Below are positions 36,293 through 46,096 of a stretch of 64,000 bases of DNA, piece after piece. Position 1 is the first letter of the stretch; each line of letters opens with the position of its first letter. Under the pieces are notes generated by a model that saw only the letters and a list, made by a program, of their open reading frames with translations, was not told the DNA's origin and did no database searches. Made by a program: the position numbers and the translations under genes. The DNA is from Hanstruepera neustonica (GTDB taxonomy: Bacteria > Bacteroidota > Bacteroidia > Flavobacteriales > Flavobacteriaceae): assembly GCF_002895005.1 (NCBI RefSeq), contig NZ_POWF01000003.1, positions 62,001 to 126,000 on the forward strand. Reading direction: 5' to 3'.

Positions 36293-39200
36293 GTGAAAAA
36301 TCACATTAATCCCTACTCCCTCAACAAACTACTGTTTTGTTCTATTTTATTAAATCTGTTTTTCGGGTTTAATCACCACGTTTTCGGGCAACAAATCTCT
36401 ATTGATAATACCGTTTCAGTTCAAGACCTGATTCAAAATCGACTGATTCAAGGCTGTGTAGAAGTGTCCAATATTACTTCTAACAGCAATGGTTCTGTAA
36501 ATGGCATTGGTAGTTTCGGGTATTTTGAACGCGCCAGTTCCAATTTTCCATTTGAAAATGGTATTCTATTATCCTCCGGAAATGCAAATTCTGCTGGCAA
36601 CACCACTAATGCCAATACCCTAAACGATGGCGAAACGAACTGGGGGACGGATGCTGATTTAGAAAATGCTTTGGGAATTTCCAACACATTAAACGCCACA
36701 TCTATCGAGTTTGATTTTGTTTCTGTAACCAATCAAGTACAATTCAATTATATTTTAGCCTCAGAAGAATATTTTGCCAATTATCCTTGTGAATACTCCG
36801 ATGGATTTGCATTTTTAATCAAAGAAGCTGGTACGACTAATCCTTATGAAAATGTGGCATTAATTCCTGGAACCTCTACGCCTGTTAACACCAATACCAT
36901 TCATGAGGAAATAGTTGGTTTTTGTGAAGCCTCCAATGAATCTTACTTTGAAGGTTATAATTTAGGTGATACCAATTTTAATGGAAGAACGACAGTTTTA
37001 ACAGCTACAGCTGCCATTCAACCCAATGTACAATATCATATTAAGTTAGTCATTGCTGATCAAACAGATGAAAACTTTGACTCTGCCGTTTTTATTGAAG
37101 GTAATAGTTTTAATGCAACAGTCGATTTAGGTCCAGACATCACAACATGTGCTGAAGATGTTGCCTTATCGGCCGACACAGAAAACAATTTGGCCACTTA
37201 CAACTGGTTTCTAAATGGCAATCTAATTTTCGGTGAAACGAGTCCAAATCTGTTAGTTACTTCCAGTGGATCATACACGGTTCAAATATCCATCCCCATT
37301 AACAATACAACTTGTGAAATTGAAGACACTATTGAAGTGACGTTAAATTCCGAACAATCTGCTGAAAATATCAGCGATTATGAAGTTTGTGACGACTCAA
37401 GTAATGATGGTATTGCAATCTTTGACTTGACAATTAAAAATGATGAAGTACTGAATGCCGTGCCCAGTTCCAATTACAACATCAGTTATCATTACTCGCA
37501 AAGTGAAGCAGAGAACAATAACAATCCTATTACAACCAGTATACAGAATACAAGCAATCCACAAACCATTTTTGTAAGAATTGAAGATATTGATAACGGT
37601 TGTTTGGCTTTTACCACTTTTAATCTCATCGTAAATCCGATACCAACTATTACCGAACCCACACAATTAGATGTTTGCGATGATGCTACTTCAGATGGTT
37701 TTACATCCATAGATTTAACCATTAAAAACGATGAAATAACCAATAGTAATCCAGACTTATTGGTATCCTATCATTATTCTCAAGAAGATGCCGATGCAGG
37801 AATAAATGCAGTACCCACTCCTTATGTTAACACCAACCAAACTGAACAACTGTTTATTAGAGTCGTTAATGCTATTACAGGGTGTATGACTACAACATCT
37901 TTGGTTGTTAATGTACTAGATACACCCTTCATTAACAATGAAACCCAAGTAATTGATACTTGCGAACAAGACGGAGACGGTTTTGAAACGTTTGACTTAT
38001 CAACTATTATTGATGATGTATTGCAAGGAACAACAGGTGTTTCTACCTCATTTCACACTAGTTATGAGGATGCACAAACAGGTGACAACCCGATAAGCGA
38101 TATTGAAAATTATGAAAATACCATTCCTAATGTTCAAACTATTTACATAAGAGTCATTGATGACAATACAGGGTGTGTTTCCATTTCTAATATTGAATTA
38201 CACACTAATATTCTAGAATCAGGCACCAACATCAGAAACTTTTATCGATGTGACGACGCATCCAATGATGGCATAGAAACATTCAATCTTGAAAATATTG
38301 CTGAAAATATTGTCAATGGTCTAGAAAATGTCCAGATTAATTTCTTTGAAACAGAAATAGATAGAGACAATAACACAAACCCAATTGATCAAACAATTCC
38401 TTATGAAGTCTCGGACAGTCCGCATCAATTATTTTTGACCGTTTTCAGTAACGATTGTACGTATTTTTCTGATGTCAGTTTAATTATTCACCCAGCAGTT
38501 ATTATACCAACACTAGACCCTGTTACTTATTGTGATAATGATGATGATGGCTTTACCGCTATTGAATTAGCGACTTTTGATTCTTATGTGAGTTCTGGAA
38601 TAACCAATCCAAACATATCTTATTTCTTAACACAGGAAGATGCCGATAATAACGAAAACCTATTACCACCATTTTACAACAATATCAGCAACCCTCAAAC
38701 AATATTCGTTCGTATTGTAAGCAACGATACCAATTGTAGTGATGTGGCTCCTTTAGAAATTGAAGTCTTAATAGCACCTAGCATTTCAGAAGCAAGCGAT
38801 ATTATTGTTTGTGACGATAACCAAGATGGTTTTTCGGTGGTTAATCTAGAAGCCAAAATCTCTGAAATTGTTACAGATACCAATGGGCTTAACATCAGTT
38901 TTCACACCTCACAATCTGACGCCGAAAACAATATCAATGCCGTTAGTAGTCCTTCTGCATATAATACGCAAACACAAACTATATACACCCGTATTGAAAA
39001 CCAAGATACTGGTTGTTTCTCTTTAGAAATATTTGAAGTATACATCAACACCACACCTATCTTTCCTGATATTTCCAATTTTAGAAATTGTGAAAGCGAT
39101 GGAGATCAAATAGCTGATTTTTATTTTATTGAAAAAGACACTGAAATATTAAACGGTCAGACCGGTAAACAGGTTCTTTATTTTGAAACGGAAACGGATG

Positions 39201-41158
39201 CTATAAACCGTACCAATGAAATTGATAAAAATAACGCATATCAAAACACTTCTAATCCGCAAATCATATATGTTAGAGTTGAAAACCTAACGGATGAAAC
39301 CTGTTTTGGTGTTTCTAATTTCAATATTGAAGTCGGTTCGTTACCAGTTTATAATCCACCTTTAGATGTTTATTTATGTGATAATATATCTAATGATGGT
39401 CAGGAGGAATTTGATCTTCAGCAAGTCGTTTTTGATATGTCTCAAGGGAGTACAGACAATTTAACAATCACTTTTTATGACAGCCTGGAAAATGCTGAAA
39501 ATGAGCAAAATGAATTACCATTAAACTATAGTAACCAAACCAATCCACAACAAATTTATGCACGTATTGAGAACGGCACCTATTGTCATGGTATTGCTGA
39601 ATTTGGATTAAATGTTATTCAAGTACCGTTAGTGAATCTAGCATCAGCTATGGAGCAATGCGACACAGATTACGATGGTTCTGTGACATTCGATTTAACA
39701 GTCTCCGAAATAGAAGTTTTGGATATCCGACAAGACGATATTGTGGTCATTTATCATGAATCCTTGGAGGATGTTGAATCTGGGATTAACCCGATTTCAA
39801 ATCCAAGCAATTATAGCAACATTGCCAATCCACAAACCGTTTATATCAAAATAACCAATACGGTTTCCAATTGTTATGTGACCATTCCTTTGGATTTAAT
39901 TGTAAACCTACCACCTACAATCAATGATATTGACAATTACCCAATTTGTGATAACGATACCAACAGTTTTAATTTAAACGAAACATTAGATGCGCTTATT
40001 GGAAATCAAGAGTATGTAGCAGTATCATTTTACAGTAACCAAACCAATGCCAATAATGCTCAAAATGCATTATCTGAAAATTATACATACACCAGTAACA
40101 ACGATACCATTTTCATTAGAGCCGTTAATACGCAAACGGGTTGTGTTGCCATTGACAGTTTCAATTTAATAGTCAATCCAAGACCTAATGCGGTGACACC
40201 TCCAGATTTAGAAGCTTGTGATGATGATTACGATGGTATGATGGTTTTTGATTTATCGGTTCAAACTTCCATAGTTTTGGGCAGTCAAAACCCAAACCTA
40301 TTCACAGTTTCCTATTTTGAACTGGAAGAAGAAGCTATGGATAGTGTAAATGCCATAGCAGACTTAAACTATTTCGCTTTTAATGAGCAAACTTTATATG
40401 TGCGTGTTGAAAATAATCAAACAGGTTGTTTCAATATTACCCAATTTGAAACCATTATTTTCAGAAAACCCGATGTTAACATCCCAGACCAAACGGTTTG
40501 CTTGGATAACTTACCATTAGTCGTTTCTGCCGAAACAGGTTTTAACACCGACACCTATCAGTGGTCAACAAATGCTACTGCTTCAGAAATTGAAATAACC
40601 GAAATAGGTACTTACTCTGTTACTGTAACTTCCGTTGATGGCTGTACAACAACCAGTACATTCAATGTTATCGAATCAGAACAAGCTACTATCGAATTTA
40701 CAGAGACTGTTGACTTTTCCAACCCAAACAATATTACCGTAACCATAAGTGGTATTGGTAATTATATGTACATTCTCGATAATGGTATACCACAGGAATC
40801 CAATGTGTTTTATAACGTAACGCTTGGACCTCACACCATTGAAGTTTACGATTTAAATGGCTGCGCATCGGCAATAAAAGAAATTGTGATTATTGACACG
40901 CCTCTTTTCTTCACACCAAACCAAGACGGTCAAAATGATTATTGGCATATTACTGGTGTCAATCAATTAGCAGGTACCATAGTGCATATTTATGATCGTT
41001 ATGGTAAACTGCTTAAAACCCTACCACATACTTCCGTTGGTTGGGATGGCACTTATAATGGCAGCCCCATGCCATCAAACGATTATTGGTTTGTAGCTAA
41101 AGTAGTTAAAGGCGATATCAAATTTGAAGTCAAAGGGCATTTTGCGCTTAAGCGCTAA
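36293..41158 (+). CDS. Giant secreted T9SS type B protein, choice-of-anchor L head and eleven CDD repeats
   Basis: The 1621 residues begin with a signal peptide (about 1-33, ending 'HHVFGQ'). The head (about 35-275) is a choice-of-anchor L-type domain ('FGYFERASSNFPFENGILLS', 'FNYILASEEYFANYPCEYSD', 'YHIKLVIADQTDENFDSAVF'). An Ig-like unit precedes eleven repeats of about 95 residues (coding bases about 37376-40470). Each repeat starts with 'CDD.s.DG...FDL' and ends 'iFvRi.n..tGC'. A pre-C-terminal module and a type B sorting domain ('FFTPNQDGQNDYWHI' to 'HFALKR') close it. GTG start; the first ATG lies much further inside. It has its own upstream regulatory repeats. Confidence 0.9.
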   Translation: MKNHINPYSLNKLLFCSILLNLFFGFNHHVFGQQISIDNTVSVQDLIQNRLIQGCVEVSNITSNSNGSVNGIGSFGYFERASSNFPFENGILLSSGNANSAGNTTNANTLNDGETNWGTDADLENALGISNTLNATSIEFDFVSVTNQVQFNYILASEEYFANYPCEYSDGFAFLIKEAGTTNPYENVALIPGTSTPVNTNTIHEEIVGFCEASNESYFEGYNLGDTNFNGRTTVLTATAAIQPNVQYHIKLVIADQTDENFDSAVFIEGNSFNATVDLGPDITTCAEDVALSADTENNLATYNWFLNGNLIFGETSPNLLVTSSGSYTVQISIPINNTTCEIEDTIEVTLNSEQSAENISDYEVCDDSSNDGIAIFDLTIKNDEVLNAVPSSNYNISYHYSQSEAENNNNPITTSIQNTSNPQTIFVRIEDIDNGCLAFTTFNLIVNPIPTITEPTQLDVCDDATSDGFTSIDLTIKNDEITNSNPDLLVSYHYSQEDADAGINAVPTPYVNTNQTEQLFIRVVNAITGCMTTTSLVVNVLDTPFINNETQVIDTCEQDGDGFETFDLSTIIDDVLQGTTGVSTSFHTSYEDAQTGDNPISDIENYENTIPNVQTIYIRVIDDNTGCVSISNIELHTNILESGTNIRNFYRCDDASNDGIETFNLENIAENIVNGLENVQINFFETEIDRDNNTNPIDQTIPYEVSDSPHQLFLTVFSNDCTYFSDVSLIIHPAVIIPTLDPVTYCDNDDDGFTAIELATFDSYVSSGITNPNISYFLTQEDADNNENLLPPFYNNISNPQTIFVRIVSNDTNCSDVAPLEIEVLIAPSISEASDIIVCDDNQDGFSVVNLEAKISEIVTDTNGLNISFHTSQSDAENNINAVSSPSAYNTQTQTIYTRIENQDTGCFSLEIFEVYINTTPIFPDISNFRNCESDGDQIADFYFIEKDTEILNGQTGKQVLYFETETDAINRTNEIDKNNAYQNTSNPQIIYVRVENLTDETCFGVSNFNIEVGSLPVYNPPLDVYLCDNISNDGQEEFDLQQVVFDMSQGSTDNLTITFYDSLENAENEQNELPLNYSNQTNPQQIYARIENGTYCHGIAEFGLNVIQVPLVNLASAMEQCDTDYDGSVTFDLTVSEIEVLDIRQDDIVVIYHESLEDVESGINPISNPSNYSNIANPQTVYIKITNTVSNCYVTIPLDLIVNLPPTINDIDNYPICDNDTNSFNLNETLDALIGNQEYVAVSFYSNQTNANNAQNALSENYTYTSNNDTIFIRAVNTQTGCVAIDSFNLIVNPRPNAVTPPDLEACDDDYDGMMVFDLSVQTSIVLGSQNPNLFTVSYFELEEEAMDSVNAIADLNYFAFNEQTLYVRVENNQTGCFNITQFETIIFRKPDVNIPDQTVCLDNLPLVVSAETGFNTDTYQWSTNATASEIEITEIGTYSVTVTSVDGCTTTSTFNVIESEQATIEFTETVDFSNPNNITVTISGIGNYMYILDNGIPQESNVFYNVTLGPHTIEVYDLNGCASAIKEIVIIDTPLFFTPNQDGQNDYWHITGVNQLAGTIVHIYDRYGKLLKTLPHTSVGWDGTYNGSPMPSNDYWFVAKVVKGDIKFEVKGHFALKR
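37376..40470 (+). repeat. Array of eleven approx. 95-residue CDD repeats in the giant T9SS protein
   Basis: Reading the translation, units begin at 'VCDDSSNDG', 'VCDDATSDG', 'TCEQDGDG', 'RCDDASNDG', 'YCDNDDDG', 'VCDDNQDG', 'NCESDGDQ', 'LCDNISNDG', 'QCDTDYDG', 'ICDNDTNS' and 'ACDDDYDG'. Each carries a first Cys in an Asp-rich loop and, in most, a second Cys near the end of 'VRIEN..TGC'. Sequence identity between units is low, so this is an old protein repeat and not recent DNA duplication. Confidence 0.8.
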
Positions 41159-41199
41159 TGCATTAACAAGTAATTAAGGTTTAAACATAGGATATTACT

Positions 41200-41207
41200 T
41201 ATCTTTG
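41200..41207 (+). promoter_or_regulatory. -7 promoter box for the last T9SS gene
   Basis: TATCTTTG, a perfect TAnnTTTG match, 17 bases upstream of the preferred ATG at 41225. It suggests this gene is transcribed apart from the giant gene. Confidence 0.5.
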
Positions 41208-41224
41208 TATTCCAATTGCATGGA

Positions 41225-43555
41225 ATGAAAAACTACTTGTTTTTATTGGCTTTGTTCGCTTCTTTCGTCTCGTGGTCCCAAAATGTCCAAGTAGACGCCA
41301 ACACCTATTCCCCACAACAACTTATTGAGGATATTTTGGTTGACAGTAACTGTATTACCAATGTCAATGTGACTAATGTGGTTGGTGGTGATTTCGGAGA
41401 TTCCGATTTAAGTTATGGTTATTTTGATGCTACAGGCAGTAGTTTCCCGTTTCAAAGTGGTGTGGTATTATCTACAGGCAGATTAAATAATGTCCAAGGC
41501 CCCAATACGTCCTTAAGTGATGATGATGCACCCAATTGGAATGGTGACAACGACTTGGAAACAGTTCTGGATGAAAGTAGCACCCTAAATGCAACCATTA
41601 TTGAGTTCAATTTTGAAGCTGTTGCTAACCAAATCAGCTTTCGATATATTTTTGCTTCCGAAGAATATCAGGAAGGTAATAATAATACTTGTCAATATTC
41701 AGACCTATTCGGTTTTCTCATTCGCCCTGATGGAACAACACAATACGAAAATATTGCCGTAGTTCCTGGCACCGAAACGCCAATAAAAGTAACAACTGTG
41801 CATTCAGGGATTCCAGGAGGCGGTGGATGCGATCCTATTAATGAAGGTTATTTTGGTGGATGGAACGACACATCGGCACCAATAAATTTTAATGGCCAAA
41901 CGGCTATTTTAACAGCTGTTGCTGATGTCATTCCTAATACAACCTATCACGTCAAACTGGTGATCGCAGACCATATTAACTATCGTTACGATTCGGCTGT
42001 CTTTTTGGAAGCTGGCAGCTTTCAATTGAGTGCAGATTTAGGCCCTGATAGGCTTATTGCCAACTACAATGCCTTATGTACGGATGAGACCTTAATCCTT
42101 GACGCATTCCAGACTAATGCTGATAGTTATACCTGGTTTCAAAATGGTATAGAGCTCACTTCTGAAACCAGCGCAACTTATGAAGTAACGCAATCTGGAA
42201 CCTATGACGTGGAAGTAACCGTCAACGGAACCTGTATAGCCTATGGTGGCATCACTGTTGAATATTCGTCAGATCCTATTGTTTTCGATACCACATTGAT
42301 TGCCTGCGATATCGATTTGGATGGCTTTACAACTTATAATTTATGGGATGCCAGTTTAGTTATTACGGGTAGCGACCAAAATCTAACTGTTGTCGATTTT
42401 TATGAAACACAAACTGGTGCTGAAGGTTCAGATATTGGACTTATTGAGGATCCATCCAATTACCTAAATACTAGCATTGGCCAAACCGTTTATGCCAGAG
42501 TTGTTAATCGCAATGGTTGTATTTCTGTTGCTCAAGTCATACTCGATATTGCCAATAATCCTGTTTCATTAGATGCATTTCCTGCATGTGATGACAACAA
42601 TGATGGCATTACAATCTTTAGTATTGCCGATTTGGAAAGCCATGTTTTAAACAATCCTGATGTGCCCAATACGGCTAACATCACATTTTATGCTTCGGAA
42701 GCAGATTTAATCAATCAAGACAACCCTTTTACTTCAGAATATGAAAATATAAGCAATCCCTATGTCGATGAATTGTTTATTCAAATACGAGACAATGGTA
42801 ATTGTTTTGCATACACCACGTTACCTTTAGCCGTATTTGATAGTCCCGAAATTCTTGATGACGAAACACTAATTTATTGCTTAAATGAGTATCCAGAAAC
42901 CATTGTTGTGGAATCTGGCGTAATTGGTCACGGCACCCTGACTTATGAATGGTTTTTAAATGGTACTATTTTATTTTTAAACTCTGAAAGTATCCAAATC
43001 AATGAAATTGGCATATACACAGTCATTGCTACCAATACTAATGGCTGTTCAATAAGTCGGGAAATAACCGTAAATCCCTCTAATATCGCTACTATAGAAA
43101 GTATTGCAGTCAATGACGGGGTTGAAAACAATACCATCGCGATTACGGTTTCTGGTGAAGGTGATTATGAATATGCTTTAGACTATGGTGTGTATCAAGA
43201 TGAACCTTTTTTCTCAAATGTTTTGGCTGACACACATTTACTCTTGATTCGTGATAAAAACGGTTGTGGTGTCATCACCGAAGAAGTCGCCGTTTTTGGC
43301 TTTCCGAAATTTTTCACTCCTAATGGTGACGGTATAAATGATACATGGAACCCAAAAGGAATCAGTGCCAAAACTAGGGCTATCAGAATCAAAATATTTG
43401 ATAGGTACGGTAAACTCATTAAAGAGATTGGCACATCAGAAAATAGCTGGGATGGTACCTTTAACGGAAAACTGTTAAAGACTGATGATTATTGGTATCT
43501 GGCCACTTTACCGAACGGCAGGACATTCACTGGTCATTTTACACTTAAAAGGTAA
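41225..43555 (+). CDS. Secreted T9SS type B protein, choice-of-anchor L head and two CDD repeats
   Basis: About 776 residues from ATG 41225 (a TTG at 41216 would add three). Signal peptide 'FLLALFASFVSWSQ'. A choice-of-anchor L-type head (about 20-270: 'YGYFDATGSSFPFQSGVVLS', 'FRYIFASEEYQEGNNNTC', 'YHVKLVIADHINYRYDSAVF') is clearly related to that of the giant neighbour. An Ig-like unit, two CDD repeats ('ACDIDLDGFTTYNLW', 'ACDDNNDGITIFSI'), the pre-C-terminal module and the type B domain 'FFTPNGDGINDTWNP' to 'FTLKR' follow. Last of the six-gene cluster. Confidence 0.9.
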   Translation: MKNYLFLLALFASFVSWSQNVQVDANTYSPQQLIEDILVDSNCITNVNVTNVVGGDFGDSDLSYGYFDATGSSFPFQSGVVLSTGRLNNVQGPNTSLSDDDAPNWNGDNDLETVLDESSTLNATIIEFNFEAVANQISFRYIFASEEYQEGNNNTCQYSDLFGFLIRPDGTTQYENIAVVPGTETPIKVTTVHSGIPGGGGCDPINEGYFGGWNDTSAPINFNGQTAILTAVADVIPNTTYHVKLVIADHINYRYDSAVFLEAGSFQLSADLGPDRLIANYNALCTDETLILDAFQTNADSYTWFQNGIELTSETSATYEVTQSGTYDVEVTVNGTCIAYGGITVEYSSDPIVFDTTLIACDIDLDGFTTYNLWDASLVITGSDQNLTVVDFYETQTGAEGSDIGLIEDPSNYLNTSIGQTVYARVVNRNGCISVAQVILDIANNPVSLDAFPACDDNNDGITIFSIADLESHVLNNPDVPNTANITFYASEADLINQDNPFTSEYENISNPYVDELFIQIRDNGNCFAYTTLPLAVFDSPEILDDETLIYCLNEYPETIVVESGVIGHGTLTYEWFLNGTILFLNSESIQINEIGIYTVIATNTNGCSISREITVNPSNIATIESIAVNDGVENNTIAITVSGEGDYEYALDYGVYQDEPFFSNVLADTHLLLIRDKNGCGVITEEVAVFGFPKFFTPNGDGINDTWNPKGISAKTRAIRIKIFDRYGKLIKEIGTSENSWDGTFNGKLLKTDDYWYLATLPNGRTFTGHFTLKR

Positions 43556-43625
43556 AAGGCCAGAAGGTTTTTAAACTCATAAAGAATAAGTAATTTAGGG
43601 CTTTAGAACAAGCTGAAATTTTGCT

Positions 43626-45629
43626 ATGAAATTCAAAATAGAATCCGAATTCCAACCCACAGGTGATCAGCCAGAGGCTATTAGTCAGTTAGTTGAAGGT
43701 ATCCGTCAAGACGAGAAATACCAAACGCTATTAGGTGTTACGGGTTCTGGTAAAACGTTTACCGTTGCCAATGTTGTTCAGGAAGTTCAAAAACCAACTT
43801 TGGTGCTGGCTCACAACAAAACTTTAGCAGCCCAGTTGTATTCCGAATTCAAACAGTTTTTTCCAAACAACGCGGTGGAATATTTTGTTTCCTATTATGA
43901 CTACTATCAACCTGAAGCCTATATTCCAGTTTCAGGCGTTTATATTGAGAAGGACCTCTCCATTAATGAAGAAATAGAAAAAATGCGATTAAGCACCACC
44001 TCTTCCCTATTGTCAGGTCGACGGGATGTTTTGGTAGTGGCTTCAGTATCCTGTTTATATGGTATCGGTAATCCCGTTGAATTTCAGAAAAATGTCATCA
44101 CATTAAAGCGCGACCAAGTAATTTCGCGTACCAAACTGCTGCATCAATTAGTTCAAAGTTTGTATTCTAGAACGGAAGCAGATTTTAATCATGGTAACTT
44201 CAGAATCAAAGGTGACACCGTAGATATTTTCCCGAGTTATGATGATCATGCTTTTCGCATTCATTTTTTTGGTGATGAAATTGAAGATATTGAAGCATTC
44301 AACATTCAAACAAACGAAGTCATTGAAAAATACGACCGCTTGAATATTTATCCAGCAAATATGTTTGTGACTTCACCAGAAGTTTTGCAAAATGCCATTC
44401 GGGATATTCAAGACGACTTGGTGAAACAATATGATTATTTTAAGGATATTGGCAAGCATTTGGAAGCTAAACGCCTTAAGGAACGGACAGAATTTGATTT
44501 GGAAATGATACGGGAGTTAGGCTATTGTTCAGGTATAGAAAATTACTCGCGTTATTTAGATGGTAGACAACCAGGAACGAGACCGTTCTGTCTGTTGGAT
44601 TATTTCCCAGATGATTATTTAATGGTGGTAGACGAAAGCCACGTAACTATTTCCCAGGTACATGCTATGTATGGTGGTGATAGAAGCCGTAAAGAAAATT
44701 TAGTCGAATATGGTTTTAGGCTTCCTGCTGCCATGGATAACCGACCGTTGAAGTTTGAAGAGTTTGAAGCATTGCAAAATCAAGTGATTTATGTTAGTGC
44801 CACACCAGCCGACTATGAACTTCAAAAAACAGGTGGTGTTTATGTGGAACAAGTTATTCGTCCTACAGGACTTCTTGATCCAGAAATAGAAGTAAGACCT
44901 AGTTTGAATCAAATTGATGATCTCATTGAGGAAATTCAGCAGCGTGTTGAAAAGGATGAACGTACTTTAGTTACTACGCTGACGAAGCGTATGGCAGAAG
45001 AATTAACCAAATATTTATCACGAATTCAAATTAGAGTACGCTATATCCATAGCGATGTAGACACCTTAGAACGTGTGGAGATTATGCAAGATTTGCGTAA
45101 AGGTCTTTTTGATGTATTGGTTGGTGTTAATTTATTGAGAGAAGGATTGGATTTACCCGAAGTGTCTTTGGTGGCCATTCTGGATGCGGATAAGGAAGGG
45201 TTCTTACGTTCTGCTAGATCATTGACCCAGACCGTTGGAAGAGCTGCCAGAAATCTGAATGGTAAAGCCATCATGTATGCTGATAAAATAACCAACAGCA
45301 TGCAAAAGACGATCGATGAAACCAATTATAGACGGGAAAAGCAAATTCAATATAATACTGAAAACAATATCAAGCCAAAAGCCTTAAATAAAAGTCTGGA
45401 CAATGCCTTGGCTAAAAATTCAGTGAGCACATATAGCTATGAACTAGAAGCCGCCAAGGCTGCAGAACCAGAAAGTGACTATTTAACCAAAAGTCAGTTA
45501 GAGAAAAAAATTCGTGAAAAGCGTAAAATGATGGAAACTGCCGCTAAAGCACTAGATTTCCTGGAAGCAGCAAAATTTAGGGATGAAATAAAAGTCTATC
45601 AAGACAAATTGGAAAAGCTTAAAATTTAA
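43626..45629 (+). CDS. uvrB: Excinuclease ABC subunit B
   Basis: UvrB is the DNA-damage verification helicase of nucleotide excision repair and works with UvrA and UvrC. The 667 residues show Walker A 'GVTGSGKTFTVAN' (about 38-50), the beta-hairpin region 'YFVSYYDYYQPEAYIP' (about 92-107), 'DESHVTISQVHAMYGGD' (about 338-354), motif VI 'QTVGRAARN' and a C-terminal UVR domain ('MMETAAKALDFLEAAKFRDE'). Length is normal. Neither uvrA nor uvrC is in the window. The gene converges with the TerB-like gene and their ends overlap by 4 bases. Confidence 0.98.
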   Translation: MKFKIESEFQPTGDQPEAISQLVEGIRQDEKYQTLLGVTGSGKTFTVANVVQEVQKPTLVLAHNKTLAAQLYSEFKQFFPNNAVEYFVSYYDYYQPEAYIPVSGVYIEKDLSINEEIEKMRLSTTSSLLSGRRDVLVVASVSCLYGIGNPVEFQKNVITLKRDQVISRTKLLHQLVQSLYSRTEADFNHGNFRIKGDTVDIFPSYDDHAFRIHFFGDEIEDIEAFNIQTNEVIEKYDRLNIYPANMFVTSPEVLQNAIRDIQDDLVKQYDYFKDIGKHLEAKRLKERTEFDLEMIRELGYCSGIENYSRYLDGRQPGTRPFCLLDYFPDDYLMVVDESHVTISQVHAMYGGDRSRKENLVEYGFRLPAAMDNRPLKFEEFEALQNQVIYVSATPADYELQKTGGVYVEQVIRPTGLLDPEIEVRPSLNQIDDLIEEIQQRVEKDERTLVTTLTKRMAEELTKYLSRIQIRVRYIHSDVDTLERVEIMQDLRKGLFDVLVGVNLLREGLDLPEVSLVAILDADKEGFLRSARSLTQTVGRAARNLNGKAIMYADKITNSMQKTIDETNYRREKQIQYNTENNIKPKALNKSLDNALAKNSVSTYSYELEAAKAAEPESDYLTKSQLEKKIREKRKMMETAAKALDFLEAAKFRDEIKVYQDKLEKLKI

Positions 45630-46027
45630 TTGTATTGGACCCTAAAAATGTCAATCAACACATCTGGTGGCACGATTTTATTAGGAAAACTCTCCATTAA
45701 GTAAAGAACCTTATTAATGGATTCATGACTTAATCCCATGCGTAAACCAAAATTATGCAACTTGATTTTATCCTTTGGACTATTCTCTTGGTCGATATTC
45801 ATTAATAACACCAATCGATGGAATTGAACAATGCGTTCACTATGCGATTCTAAATGAATATAATTAATAGGGTGTTCAATTAAATAATCAAAATCCTCTC
45901 TTGATATATCCAATTGCTTTGCTATCGCCAAAAGAAAGTTATATTCAATAGGTTTTAGGTGACTTTCATTTTTTGCAAACGAAATCATTTCAGATAGGAG
46001 GCTCAATTTTTCAACCCTGTTTATCAT
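45626..46027 (-). CDS. TerB-like protein
   Basis: The 133-residue, mainly helical, cytoplasmic protein resembles TerB/DjlA-N-type domains: 'LLSEMISFAKNESHLKPIEY' (about 10-29), 'FLLAIAKQLDISREDFDYLI' and 'LVLLMNIDQENSPKDKIKL'. The family usually carries acidic residues for metal binding; here the Glu and Asp positions fit only in part. A role in stress response or as a metal-binding scaffold is known for some members, but no specific function can be assigned. Its start region faces the DUF1456 gene across a gap with unusual repeats. Confidence 0.7.
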   Translation of the reverse strand: MINRVEKLSLLSEMISFAKNESHLKPIEYNFLLAIAKQLDISREDFDYLIEHPINYIHLESHSERIVQFHRLVLLMNIDQENSPKDKIKLHNFGLRMGLSHESINKVLYLMESFPNKIVPPDVLIDIFRVQYN

Positions 46028-46096
46028 TGTGAGGAATGGATTATTAATTAGTGATATAAAGATACTGATAAAGACTCTTTAATAATCCGCTATAAA

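Noticed and set aside
41146-41158. Palindrome GCGCTTAAGCGC at the end of the giant T9SS gene as a terminator
   Set aside because: It has no loop and no following T run, and its bases are explained by the conserved C-terminal 'ALKR' codons.
26174-43555. Recent DNA-level tandem duplication or phase-variable repeats in the T9SS genes
   Set aside because: Repeat units differ strongly in both bases and residues, and I saw no long exact direct repeat or homopolymer tract at the gene starts. Only the last 230 residues of the first two genes are close.
45626-46027. Tellurite resistance system
   Set aside because: Only one TerB-like gene is present; no TerC, TerD or TerZ relatives are nearby.
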